A stretch of DNA of 64,000 nt, taken from assembly GCF_000244975.1 (NCBI RefSeq), contig NZ_CM001440.1:3704325-3768324 (forward strand). The letters run 5' to 3'. The notes beneath the pieces are model-generated. The model had not been told where the DNA came from, did not search any database, and saw nothing but the letters and a program-made list of their open reading frames with translations. The DNA is from Saccharomonospora cyanea NA-134. Its GTDB lineage: Bacteria > Actinomycetota > Actinomycetes > Mycobacteriales > Pseudonocardiaceae. Both the position numbers and the translations under genes were made by a program. Shown here in pieces: positions 33,871 through 43,027 of the stretch. The first letter of the stretch is position 1; every line of letters starts with the position of its first letter.

Positions 33871-36296
33871 GACTGTTGCTCAGGCTCGTTCGTTCCCGCG
33901 CGGCCGGACTGCTCGCGACCATCCCCGCACTGGCGTTGGGCGTCGCCCTGGTCACCGCGACGGGCCTGGTTCTGGCCGCGACACTCGACACTCCGGCCCG
34001 GGAACCACAGCGTTACGCCGCCGCCCCCGTCGTGGTCGTACCCCACGACGAGTTGCGCGTCACCACCCCGCACGGCGAACGCGTGGCGACGCTGACCGAC
34101 CCGCCCGGCCTCGGCACCGGGCTGCGCGACCTGCTCGCCGAGGTCGGTGCCGTGGTGGAGGACCGGACCTTCGACGTCGGTGACGGAGTGGTGGGACATC
34201 CGTGGTCGGCCGCGGCGTTCACGCCGTATCGCCTCACCGCCGGGAACGCCCCGCGTACGGACTCCGACGTCGTGGTGACGCAAGGGATCGCCGAACTCGG
34301 CGGCACGCTGAGAGTCGGCGCCGCGGAGTACACCGTCACCGGTGTCGTACCGGCGAGGTCGTTCGAGCGGGCGGCCTTCTTCACCGACGCCGAAGCCCGC
34401 AGGCTCTCGCCCCGGCTCGACGCTCTGGTGGTCCACGCGGACCCCACGGTGGTGACCCGCGAGGTGGGTGACGCCGCGACAGTGGTCGCCGGACCCGAAC
34501 GCCGATCGCTCGATCCCGACGTCGACCGGGACGCCGAGGCACTGATCAGCGCCAACGCACTCGTCGGCACGGCGAGCGGCATCGCGGTCTTCGTCGCCGC
34601 GTTCCTGGTCGCGTCCTCCTTCGCCTACACGGTGTCGCAGCGCCGTCGGGAGTTCGCGCTCCTGCGCGTCGCCGGGGCCACTCCGCGGCAGGTCCGGACA
34701 GTCGTCCTCGCCGAGGCCCTCGTCGTCGGCTGCCTCGGCTCGGTGCTGGGGTGTCTCGCGGGCCGGGCCGTCAGCCCCGCGCTCACGTCCTGGCTGGTCG
34801 ACCGAGGTCTCGCCCCCCACTGGTTCCAGCTGGGTGGTAGCGGGCTGGCTGACTGGCCGCTCGTTCTCGCCGGTGGCACGGGACTGGTGATGGCTCAACT
34901 CGGCGCATGGGCCGCCTCCCGGCGAGCGGCCTCCGTGCACCCGGCAGAGGCGTTGCGCGAGTCCGCCACCGAGCGGCGCGCCATGCCGTTGTCACGGTGG
35001 CTGCTGGGCGCAGGCCTGCTCGCGACGGGTGTGGCGATGGGCGTGGCTCCGCTGGTGTCCGATCCCGGCTCGGCGTTGAAGAGCAAACACTACGTGCCGA
35101 TGGTCATGGTGCTTCTCATGGCGGTGGCGGTACTCGCGCCGGCACTGGTGTCGCCGCTGGCCCGGTTGCTCGTCGCTCCGCTGTCCCGGTCGCGCGGTGC
35201 GGTGGGCCTCGTGGCCGGAGCCAGCGCCGCCGGCTTCGCCCGGAGGACGGCGACCACGGCCACTCCCGTGTTGCTCACCGTCGGGCTCGCGGCCGGACTG
35301 CTGGGCAGCGCGACGAGCGTGGAACACGCGAGAGCCGACGAGGTGCGCGACCGGCTGGGCGCCGACTACGTGGTGACGTCCGACGGTGGGCGGGACGTAC
35401 CGGACGGCGCACTGCAGCGGCTTCGGGACACGGCGAGCGTCGAGGTCGCGGCGATGGCGGACACGACGCTGTACGACGTGGAGGACGGCACGGCGCTGCT
35501 GAAGCGGACGGCGACAGCCGTCGATCCGTCGGCGTTGCGACAGGGGCTCCTCCACCTGCCGGTCGAGGAGGGATCACTCGCCGACCTCACCGACGACACC
35601 GTCGTGGTGGACACCGAATGGCGGCGGGCCGTCGGCGACGAGGTCGACGTGTGGCGCGCCGACGGCACCTCGGCCCGGCTGCGGGTGGTGGCGGTGATCA
35701 GCACCGGCGCCGGGGGCAACGGGGCGTTCGTCACCCGCGCCCACGTGCGCGGCGGGGAAGCGCACCGGTTGCTCGTGCGGACGGAACGCACCCGCGACGA
35801 TCTCACCGGGGTGTTGTCCGGGCTCGGGGTCAGCGTGTCACCTGTGGCGGAGTGGTCGGCGTCTTCGGCGGAAGGCGGATCGGACGTGCGCGAGCTCGGA
35901 ATGTGGGCCGTCCTGGGACTCGCCCTGGTCTACACGGGACTGTCGGTCAGCAGCACGTTGATCAGCTCGACACGGCTTCGTGGTGAGGAGTTCCGGACAC
36001 TGCGGCTGTCCGGCGCGACGAACGGGCAGCTCCTGCGCGTGGTGGCGACCGACGCGCTGTCGGTGGTCGCGCTCGGGACCGGTCTGGCCGCGGTCACGAC
36101 GGCGACCGTCCTCACCGGACTCGGTGCTGCCCTGACGCGGCTCGGCGCGCCCGTGGCCGTCTCCCTGCCGTGGCCCGTCCTCGCAGCCGTGACGGGTGCG
36201 TGCGGACTCGTCGCCGTACTGTCAGCGGTCGTTCCGGCAGCCGCCATGTTGCGGAAACCTTCACGTGCCTCCAAGCAACACGACTACCTTCAGTAG
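33864..36296 (+). CDS. FtsX-family ABC transporter permease
   Basis: The 810-residue protein has ten or so membrane helices arranged as two FtsX units: an N-terminal helix with a large outside domain, three helices near residues 235-345, four more near residues 375-480, a second outside domain, and three C-terminal helices. The segments FAYTVSQRRREFALLRVAGA and LRGEEFRTLRLSGATNGQLL are the paired FtsX motifs. It probably expels or senses an envelope-active compound. The GTG start overlaps the ATPase stop. Confidence 0.9.
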
Positions 36297-36388
36297 TCAC
36301 AACGATCGTCGGTGTCGCCAAAGAGTGAATCCATGCCACCGTCCACATGACCCAGTTCGATGCTGCGCACAGAAACGAGGTCGGGGAC

Positions 36389-37159
36389 ATGCGTAATCGG
36401 ACCGGACGTCTGATCGCGGGCTCGCTCGCGGCTCTCGTCGTCGGCGTGGGAGTGCCCGCGTCGGCCGAGGCACCGTCCGACGACTACTACTCCGGAACCG
36501 AGGGGCTCAGCGGTGAGGCCCTGAAGGACGCCCTGCACGACATCATCAGCGACGCCGAACAACTGTCCTACAGCGAGATCTGGGACGGGATCAAGGCCAC
36601 GGACGAGGACCCCGCGAACCCGAACAACGTGATCCTGCTCTACAGCGGCGAGTCCCGGTCGAAGAACGACAACGGCGGCAACGTCGGTGACTGGAACCGG
36701 GAACACGTGTGGGCGAAGTCCCACGGAGACTTCGGTACGTCCGGGCCCGGCGCCGACCTGCACCACCTGCGTCCCACCGACGTGCAGGTGAACAGCGTCC
36801 GGGGCAACAAGGACTTCGACAACGGCGGTGGCGCCGTCGACGGTGCCCCGGACAACTACACCGACGACGACTCCTTCGAGCCGCGGGACGAGGTCAAGGG
36901 CGACGTCGCCCGGATGGTCTTCTACATGGCGGTCCGGTACGAGGGCACCGACAGCTACCCCGACCTGGAACTCAACGACCAGGTCAACAACGGATCAGCG
37001 CCGTACCACGGCAGGCTGTCCGTGCTGCTGGAGTGGCACGAGGCCGACCCGGTGGACGACTTCGAGCGCAACCGCAACGAAGTCGTCTACGAGCGGTTCC
37101 AGCACAACCGCAACCCGTTCATCGACCACCCGGAGTGGGCGGCCGAGATCTGGGGCTGA
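36389..37159 (+). CDS. Secreted endonuclease I family nuclease
   Basis: The 256-residue protein starts at an ATG preceded by GAGGTCGGGG. It has a Sec signal peptide, MRNRTGRLIAGSLAALVVGV, with cleavage probably after SAEA. The catalytic region has GDWNREHVWAKSHGDFG near residues 99-115, then GADLHHLRPTDVQVNS, the His-Me finger motifs of the endonuclease I/NucM family. It degrades DNA, and perhaps RNA, outside the cell. Its TGA stop forms one end of the inverted repeat at 37157-37250. Confidence 0.9.
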   Translation: MRNRTGRLIAGSLAALVVGVGVPASAEAPSDDYYSGTEGLSGEALKDALHDIISDAEQLSYSEIWDGIKATDEDPANPNNVILLYSGESRSKNDNGGNVGDWNREHVWAKSHGDFGTSGPGADLHHLRPTDVQVNSVRGNKDFDNGGGAVDGAPDNYTDDDSFEPRDEVKGDVARMVFYMAVRYEGTDSYPDLELNDQVNNGSAPYHGRLSVLLEWHEADPVDDFERNRNEVVYERFQHNRNPFIDHPEWAAEIWG

Positions 37160-37250
37160 CCCACGACATCGTGTCCGCATCTCTCGTACGGGTGTTCACG
37201 TCACACGGCGCGGACACCCGGACACAGACTGCGGACACGATGTCGGGTCA
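37157..37250. repeat. Long inverted repeat spanning both stop codons of convergent genes
   Basis: The left arm 37157-37179 (TGACCCACGACATCG then TGTCCGCA) pairs with the right arm 37230-37250 (TGCGGACACGATG then TCGGGTCA). One base is bulged. The 50-base loop holds a second stem, CGGGTGT with ACACCCG, and CGTACG. The outer TGA of each arm is the stop codon of the endonuclease gene on one side and the glycosyltransferase fusion on the other. It shares CTGCGGACACG with the repeat at 10444. It could act as a bidirectional terminator. Confidence 0.8.
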
Positions 37251-40200
37251 CCGGCGGAGCAGTGGCCGGGCGTGTCGGGGTTTCGGCGGTGCCCCCGGCA
37301 GCAGCCGGACCCGGCGCCGTGCGGCGAGGTCCTCGGCCCAGCCGAACGCGAGCACCGCCGCCGCCGTCAGCGCCACGGCGAGAGCGAAGTGCTCCGTTCG
37401 CGAGTAATCGCCCCACCACACGACGATCGGCGCCGCCAGGTAGATAGCCACGTTGTGCCACAGGTACACGGTGACCGCCCTGGCGTTGAGCACGGTGACG
37501 AGCCGCCCCAGTACGGGAACGCGATCGAGCCACGCCATCGACGGCGACACCCGCAGCGCCACGAGAACGAAGCCCGCACTGACCAGCGCCTGTGCCAGCG
37601 GGATCTCGTTGAGGTCGTAGGAACCCCACGACGGATGGGTCGCCGCCCACCACAGTCCCGCCGACATCGACACCGCCGCCACGGCGCCGAGCACGGCGAA
37701 GCGAACGCGGGCCAGCGACCCGTCACGGTGGGCGAAGCCGAGCACCCAGCAGGCACCGAACGTGCAGAAGTCCAGCAAGCCCTGACCGAAGTCCGCCATC
37801 CCCGACAGCGGGGATCCCGTCAGCGCGTCCGCGGCGACGAGCGCCAGCGGTGTCAGGATCGTCAGCAGTGGCCGACGGCGGTACAGGCGCAGGAGCAACG
37901 GCGTCAGCAGCACGAACCACAGGTACGCGCGGACGTACCAGAGGACGATCGCCGCGTCGCGGCCCAACCCCCAGTCGCTGTGTGGCGGATCGAGGATCGG
38001 GAAGATCCACAGTATGAGTTCGGACCAGCGCAGCGTGTCGCTCGCCCAGCTCTCCCCGGTGGCCGCGCTCCAGCCGAACACCAGCATCAGCGGCACCATC
38101 ACCACGGCCAGCACCCACAGCGGCGGCAGCAACCGCACGATGCGCCTGCCGACGACGTCCACGGGCGGTTGCCGCTCCATCGAGCGGGCCATCAGCGACC
38201 CGCCGACGGCGAACATGACGCCCATCGCGGGAAACACCATGCTCAGCCAAGGCCAGCCGACGGTGTGGTAGAGCATCACCCGGCCCAGCGCCGCGGCCCT
38301 GAGCACGTCCAGCCAGCGTTCGCGGCGGGGACGTTCCGCCACAGGTGCCGGTTCCTTCCGCGCGCCGCTGTCGTCCGGAGTCCTCGGCGCGGGGACGGCG
38401 GGTCGCGCCGCGCGCTGTGGCGCGGTGGGTTGAGCCTCGTGCGGTGGCGGGGCGGGTCGCACCCTGGACGGCAGTGCGGCGCTACCTGCCCTGCGCATGT
38501 GCTGCCATCGCACCCGCACCCCCGAGGCCGCCGCGGTGAGCGACTGCACGAGCACCACGTACATGAGCTGGCGGTAGAGGAGCTGCTGAGCGGGCAGCAA
38601 CCACAGCACCGTCCGGCGTTCGCCGTCGAGGTGGAACGCGTACGCGGCCACTCCCGTCTGCACGGCGAGCATGCCCAGCCACAGCAACACGGTGGTCTGC
38701 GAATCGAGGAACAGCAGACCGTAGAGAAGAAAGATGTCGATCACCGGCGCGATGACGGGCAGCACGATCTGGAAGAGCACCACGTGCAACAGCCCGAAGC
38801 GGCCGACACGTCCCGCCGCCCCGCGCTGCACGACGGCGCGGCGGTGCTTCCACAACGCCTGCATGGTGCCGAAGGTCCACCGGTAGCGCTGTTGCCAGAG
38901 CTGTCGGACGGTGGTCGGCGCCTCGGTCCACGTCACCGCATTCTCCTGGAACACCGTGCGCCAACCCGCCCGGCCGATGCTGATGGTGAGGTCGGTGTCC
39001 TCCGCGAGCGTCTGGGAACTCAGTCCCCCCACCTGCAGCAGTGCCGAACGCCGGAAGGCACCACCCGCACCCGGCACGGTCGGCATCGAGCGCAACACGT
39101 CGTGGACACGGCGGTCGACGTTGAAACCGATGACGTACTCGATGTGCTGGAGGCGAGCCAGCAGCGTCTCCCGGTTGGCGACCTTGACGTTGGCGGAGAC
39201 AGCTCCGACCTGTGGATCGGCGAACGGCTGCACGAGTTCGTGCACGGTGGTCGGTTCGAACACGGTGTCGCCGTCCACCATGACGATGAGCTCGTACTTC
39301 GCGGCGGCGATGCCCGCGTTGAGAGCGGCGGCCTTGCCGCCGTTGGGCCTGCGCAGCACCCGAACCTCCGACAACCCGAGGCTCTCCACGAGGTCGGCTG
39401 TGCCGTCGGTCGACCCGTCGTCGACCACGATCACCTCGACGTGGTGGTTGCTGGCGACCGCCGACCGCACCGTGGCCTCGATGCCGGCGGCTTCGTTGTA
39501 GGCGGGAACGATCACCGAAACCGGGTCGTGGACAGGCGGCCCCCACTGTGGTCGGGGCCGGTGGCGCCGCGCGGCGTGCCTGCGTGCCACGAATACGAGC
39601 AACAGCAACCGCAACACCGTCAGGGCGCCCACCGCGAAGAGGAGCCACTTCAGACCCTCCACCACGGCCAGGGCGACGTTGACGAAGACGGCCAGTGCGG
39701 TACCCGACGCCTGGTCCACGGTGGAGGCCGGATCGGCACGGTTGGTCCCCAGTACGTCCGTGATCGTGGTGAACCGGTACCCCTGCTCCTTGAGCCGGGG
39801 AATGAGCACGTCCAGCGCGGCGACGGTCTGCGACCGGTCGCCCCCGGCGTCGTGTAGTAACACCGTGGCGCCGCGCCCGTCGGGTGGTGTGGAGTTGCGC
39901 ACGATGGCCTCCACCCCGGGGCGCTTCCAGTCGGCACTGTCGATGTCGCTGAACACGCTGACGTAGCCGAGCTCCCCCGCTGTGCGCACCACGTCGTACG
40001 CGGGGTTGTCGATGGCCTCCACACCGGACGAGTACGGCGGGCGGAACAACCGGGTCGTCACACCGGCCGCTCCCGCGATCACGAGCTGGGTCTGGTGCAG
40101 TTCACGTTCCACCCGCCAGGGCGAGACCAGCGCGAGATCAGGGTGGGTGAACGTGTGTACGCCGAGCTCGGAGCCGGATTCGTGGATCCGCCGCACGAGC

Positions 40201-40553
40201 TCGGGGTGCCGGGCGGCCATGGACCCGACCACGAAGAACGTCGCGGGCACGTCATGGCGTTCGAGCACCTCCAACACCTTCGGTGTCCACGTCGGGTCGG
40301 GTCCGTCGTCGAAGGTCAACGCGAGGGTGCGCGGTGGCATCGCCGTGGACACCACCGAGTCACCGTCGGCGTGAACGAGGGCTCCACCCTCGTTCACCGA
40401 GTTCGGTACCTCCGACCGACTCTGGAAGCTCCGCCCGGGCTTCGCGTCGTTGCCTATCTCGGACGTGGCCCAGCCGGCCACGAGCAGCAGCAGCGCGAAA
40501 AGCAGACCGAGCACACCGGCCACGATCCACGATCCCCGTACGCGCACGAGCAC
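37248..40553 (-). CDS. Trifunctional polysaccharide deacetylase - GT2 glycosyltransferase - acyltransferase 3
   Basis: The 1101-residue membrane protein joins three enzymes. Residues 75-270, after one membrane helix, are a NodB-type deacetylase with TFDDGPDPTW (80-89), VHTFTHPD (132-139) and RPPYSSG (171). Residues 344-680 are a processive family 2 glycosyltransferase with VVDDGS, MVDGDT (425-430), AEDTD and QQRYRW (554-559), followed by membrane helices. After a proline/alanine-rich linker (690-740), residues 746-1085 are an acyltransferase 3 with about ten helices and LYHTVG (H763). The set suggests synthesis, N-deacetylation and O-acylation of a surface amino-sugar polymer. The GTG start is 3 bases after the preceding stop. 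Confidence 0.9.
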   Translation of the reverse strand: MLVRVRGSWIVAGVLGLLFALLLLVAGWATSEIGNDAKPGRSFQSRSEVPNSVNEGGALVHADGDSVVSTAMPPRTLALTFDDGPDPTWTPKVLEVLERHDVPATFFVVGSMAARHPELVRRIHESGSELGVHTFTHPDLALVSPWRVERELHQTQLVIAGAAGVTTRLFRPPYSSGVEAIDNPAYDVVRTAGELGYVSVFSDIDSADWKRPGVEAIVRNSTPPDGRGATVLLHDAGGDRSQTVAALDVLIPRLKEQGYRFTTITDVLGTNRADPASTVDQASGTALAVFVNVALAVVEGLKWLLFAVGALTVLRLLLLVFVARRHAARRHRPRPQWGPPVHDPVSVIVPAYNEAAGIEATVRSAVASNHHVEVIVVDDGSTDGTADLVESLGLSEVRVLRRPNGGKAAALNAGIAAAKYELIVMVDGDTVFEPTTVHELVQPFADPQVGAVSANVKVANRETLLARLQHIEYVIGFNVDRRVHDVLRSMPTVPGAGGAFRRSALLQVGGLSSQTLAEDTDLTISIGRAGWRTVFQENAVTWTEAPTTVRQLWQQRYRWTFGTMQALWKHRRAVVQRGAAGRVGRFGLLHVVLFQIVLPVIAPVIDIFLLYGLLFLDSQTTVLLWLGMLAVQTGVAAYAFHLDGERRTVLWLLPAQQLLYRQLMYVVLVQSLTAAASGVRVRWQHMRRAGSAALPSRVRPAPPPHEAQPTAPQRAARPAVPAPRTPDDSGARKEPAPVAERPRRERWLDVLRAAALGRVMLYHTVGWPWLSMVFPAMGVMFAVGGSLMARSMERQPPVDVVGRRIVRLLPPLWVLAVVMVPLMLVFGWSAATGESWASDTLRWSELILWIFPILDPPHSDWGLGRDAAIVLWYVRAYLWFVLLTPLLLRLYRRRPLLTILTPLALVAADALTGSPLSGMADFGQGLLDFCTFGACWVLGFAHRDGSLARVRFAVLGAVAAVSMSAGLWWAATHPSWGSYDLNEIPLAQALVSAGFVLVALRVSPSMAWLDRVPVLGRLVTVLNARAVTVYLWHNVAIYLAAPIVVWWGDYSRTEHFALAVALTAAAVLAFGWAEDLAARRRVRLLPGAPPKPRHARPLLRR

Positions 40554-40556
40554 TCC

Positions 40557-41630
40557 TTACAACTCGAACACGTGCGGCCGGGTGGTCGGCCGATCGCCGA
40601 CGGACGAGAACCACTCTTCCGCGGAGAAGCTGAACACCGAAGGCTTCACCGACTCGGTGCCTTCGGTGCCTTCGGTATCTTCAGCACCCCCTGTCCCCCC
40701 AGCTTCCTCAGCTTCCTCAGCTTCCTCAGCGCCTTCGGAGCCTTCGGAGCCTTCGGCGTTCTCGGTACCCTCGGTGCCCGCGACGTCTTCGGGTTCCTCG
40801 GCGCCTTCGGAGTCGTACGGGGTCGCACCGTCCGTTCCGTCCTCGCCCCCCTCCACACCACCGGGGTACTCAGGACTTCCGAAGTCTTCGGCGTCCTCGG
40901 TGCTTCCAGTGTCTTCGGTGTCCTCGGTGTCCTCGGTGTCCTCGACGTTGTCCGCACCGGAGTGCTGATCGTGCTCCCGGTCGGACTCCCCACCGTCGGC
41001 GCCTTCGTCACTGCCGGTGCCCTCCTCGGTTTCCTCCCCCGTGTCCTCCTCGGTTTCCCCCTGCTCGTCCTCCGGCTCCGCCTCTGCGGTCGGCTCCTCG
41101 TCGGAGTCGGCGGTCTCGTCCGGCTCGGCGTCCTCGAGAACGGCCTCGTCCACCTCGGGCTCACCATCGGGGTCCTCGGTGAACGGCGAGGTCACCCGGA
41201 CCTGGCCGAGGTACGACGACTGGGGCCGCGGCGTCAGCTCGTCCCCCACAGGTTCCGCTTCCTCGAACTCGTCCCCGACCAGGTTTCGCGTCGGAGCCTC
41301 GGCTCCGTTCCGGGTAGCGTCCTCGGTCGCGTTCTCCGCCGGACTCGCCTCGGGTTCGGTGGGTGCCACGCGGTCTCCACCGGCGCGTGAGGTCATCGTG
41401 TCGCCGAGGGGGTCAGGGGACATCGCCTGCCGGATCGGTAGCGCGAACGACGCGGTCGCGGACGGGCTGTCGGCGAAGAGCACGCCGCAGGCGGCCAGGG
41501 CCATGACACTGCTGCCCGCGGTCACCCCGGCCGTCATCCGCAACCACATCCGCCGGCGTCCACGGGTGTCCAGGAAGATGGGCTGGTCCGGGGCGACCGA
41601 GTGGTCCTCGGCCCCTCTGGGCTGGGTCAC
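40557..41630 (-). CDS. Membrane-anchored, extremely acidic repeat protein
   Basis: The 357-residue protein starts at a GTG overlapping the stop of the GH18-like gene (GTGA). One membrane helix at about residues 30-52 (TAGVTAGSSVMALAACGVLF) is followed by roughly 300 residues of Glu, Asp, Thr, Ser and Gly with short repeats such as EDTEDTEDTEDTGSTEDAED and EGSEGAEEAEEAEEAGGTGG. The chain ends with a less acidic tail, SAEEWFSSVGDRPTTRPHVF. No domain was recognised. It is probably an external polyanionic spacer or a partner of the polysaccharide machinery in the same operon. Confidence 0.8.
   Translation of the reverse strand: MTQPRGAEDHSVAPDQPIFLDTRGRRRMWLRMTAGVTAGSSVMALAACGVLFADSPSATASFALPIRQAMSPDPLGDTMTSRAGGDRVAPTEPEASPAENATEDATRNGAEAPTRNLVGDEFEEAEPVGDELTPRPQSSYLGQVRVTSPFTEDPDGEPEVDEAVLEDAEPDETADSDEEPTAEAEPEDEQGETEEDTGEETEEGTGSDEGADGGESDREHDQHSGADNVEDTEDTEDTEDTGSTEDAEDFGSPEYPGGVEGGEDGTDGATPYDSEGAEEPEDVAGTEGTENAEGSEGSEGAEEAEEAEEAGGTGGAEDTEGTEGTESVKPSVFSFSAEEWFSSVGDRPTTRPHVFEL
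40650..40960. repeat. Imperfect tandem repeats coding for acidic tracts
   Basis: Short units such as GTCCTCGGT, GCCTTCGGA and AGCTTCCTC repeat with small changes within the acidic-protein gene. Units keep the reading frame, so the length can change by slippage without breaking the protein. Confidence 0.7.
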
Positions 41631-42676
41631 GGTTGGTTCCCTCCTGCTTGCTGGTGAGTCGATCGCGGCTCCTGCGCCAGCGACCGGGTGAAGGCGTGTG
41701 GACGTTGCCGAAGGCCGCTGCACCGGCTGGACGCGGTGCTGAGTCCGGGACAGTCGCCGTTGTCACGGTTGAGCGACCAGAAGCCGAGGAACCCCACGGA
41801 ACGGTCGGTGGCGAACTCACGCAACGCTCGCGCGTTCGCGACCGTCGTGACGGGTCCGGTGTCGTTGCGCCCGGCCATGTACGTGATGCCGAGACGCGCG
41901 TACGCGTCGGCCCGGTCGTCGTGTCCCCAGAGCCGCTGGATCTGGTCGGTGACCCGCTCGGCCGAGGTGGTCAGGGTGGTGAGCCAGTCACCGCGTGCGG
42001 GCAGGTTCATCACCATCGCGTTCACCGTCACGTCCAGCCCCCGCTCCCGCAGTGCCCGCAGCAGGGCTAGTCCCGAGGGGGTGAGGCCCGTCGCCGCGTC
42101 CTCGACCGGGACGGTGACGACGAGCGCGACGGCGTGCCGTTGCCGCACGAGTGCGAGCGCCTCCGCGACCCGAACGACCGGTACGTCCTGTTCGACATCG
42201 ACGTCGAGGGTGTCGGCCCCCAGTTTCGTCAGAGCGGTGCCGTAGGCGGTGGCGAGCTGTTCGGGCGTGGCGCACTCGTTCTCGAGGTAGTGCCCGCGGG
42301 CGCCTCCCGAAGCGACCGTCACCGCACCACCTCTGTCGCGCAGCCGATCCACCTCCGCGGTGATGGCGGGGTCGGCCACCGGGCGTCGACCGTTCCACGC
42401 GGGCGCGCAACGTCCGTCCTCCGCGAGGAGGAACGACAGCACGAACCGGTCGACCCCCGTGGAGACGGCGATGTCCGTCAGCGGTGGAAGGTCTTTTCCA
42501 ACGTAGACGTACGGGGCGGCGGGAACCCGTCGGGCGACCGGCTCGGCCGAGCACGCTCCCAGGAGCAGCAGGGCGAGCACGACACAGCCCGTCCGGGCCA
42601 GGTCGCGACCGTTTCCCGTGGGGCCTGCAGTCGAAGCGGTGTCGGCGGCGGGCGTCCGGAGAACCCCGAAAGACAC
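41627..42676 (-). CDS. GH18-like glycoside hydrolase lipoprotein
   Basis: The 349-residue protein starts at a GTG with a GGAGGAAGG ribosome site, although the open frame extends upstream. A lipoprotein signal ends in the lipobox LLGAC (C42). The mature part carries the GH18 active-site pattern DTLDVDVE at residues 155-162, with E162 as the acid. The DYxxFYxxG-type surroundings are partly changed, for example MVMNLPARGDW. It is first in an operon with the acidic protein and the deacetylase-GT2 fusion, so trimming of the same polymer is likely. Confidence 0.8.
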   Translation of the reverse strand: MSFGVLRTPAADTASTAGPTGNGRDLARTGCVVLALLLLGACSAEPVARRVPAAPYVYVGKDLPPLTDIAVSTGVDRFVLSFLLAEDGRCAPAWNGRRPVADPAITAEVDRLRDRGGAVTVASGGARGHYLENECATPEQLATAYGTALTKLGADTLDVDVEQDVPVVRVAEALALVRQRHAVALVVTVPVEDAATGLTPSGLALLRALRERGLDVTVNAMVMNLPARGDWLTTLTTSAERVTDQIQRLWGHDDRADAYARLGITYMAGRNDTGPVTTVANARALREFATDRSVGFLGFWSLNRDNGDCPGLSTASSRCSGLRQRPHAFTRSLAQEPRSTHQQAGGNQP

Positions 42677-43027
42677 GTCTGCCCTTCCTCCCTGGCGGTC
42701 GTCGACATCGCTCGTCACCGTGCCGGCACGCTCCGCAGCCACCCTGGCGCACGTGTCGTCCGTGCTCGGTCCAAAACGACAGAGCAGTGACCAACAGTCC
42801 GGGATGGACGTATCTGAGTAAGCGTGAGGCGCGAGCCGATACGACGCCCACGCCTGGGGCACATCGAAATCTACGGCTGCGCAAGAGGAAGAGTTGACGC
42901 CCTGTCCGAGCGAAAAGCCCGATTGCTATGTCTATTGTGGACATTCAGGGCGAGTGTTCCGGACACGACGAAACCACCCTGGTCCGCCGGACAGGGTGGT
43001 TCGTCCGTTGCCGAACGCGCGAAAGCG
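42677..43027. other. 351-bp non-coding gap
   Basis: This is the upstream region of the GH18-like operon and the downstream region of DUF4383. It holds the terminator at 42973-43000. The open frame that runs in from the GH18-like gene looks untranslated, because its codon choice changes and the better ribosome site is at 42676. Nothing else is recognised. Confidence 0.55.
42973..43000 (-). terminator. Terminator downstream of DUF4383 gene
   Basis: On the minus strand ACCACCCTGTCC and GGACCAGGGTGGT form a stem with one bulged base and a tight loop, followed by TTTCGTCG. It lies 28 bases after the DUF4383 stop. Confidence 0.8.

Noticed and set aside
36828-39857. A 1009-codon open frame on the plus strand
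   Set aside because: It is antisense to the deacetylase-GT2-acyltransferase gene and overlaps the endonuclease gene; no domains are present.
40650-40960. Short repeats resembling a CRISPR array
   Set aside because: Units are 6-12 bases, unspaced, imperfect and in frame within an acidic-protein gene; there are no spacers and no cas genes.
42677-42862. Longer N-terminus for the GH18-like lipoprotein
   Set aside because: It would put about 60 polar residues before the signal peptide; the GTG at 42676 has a strong ribosome site and gives a workable lipoprotein signal.
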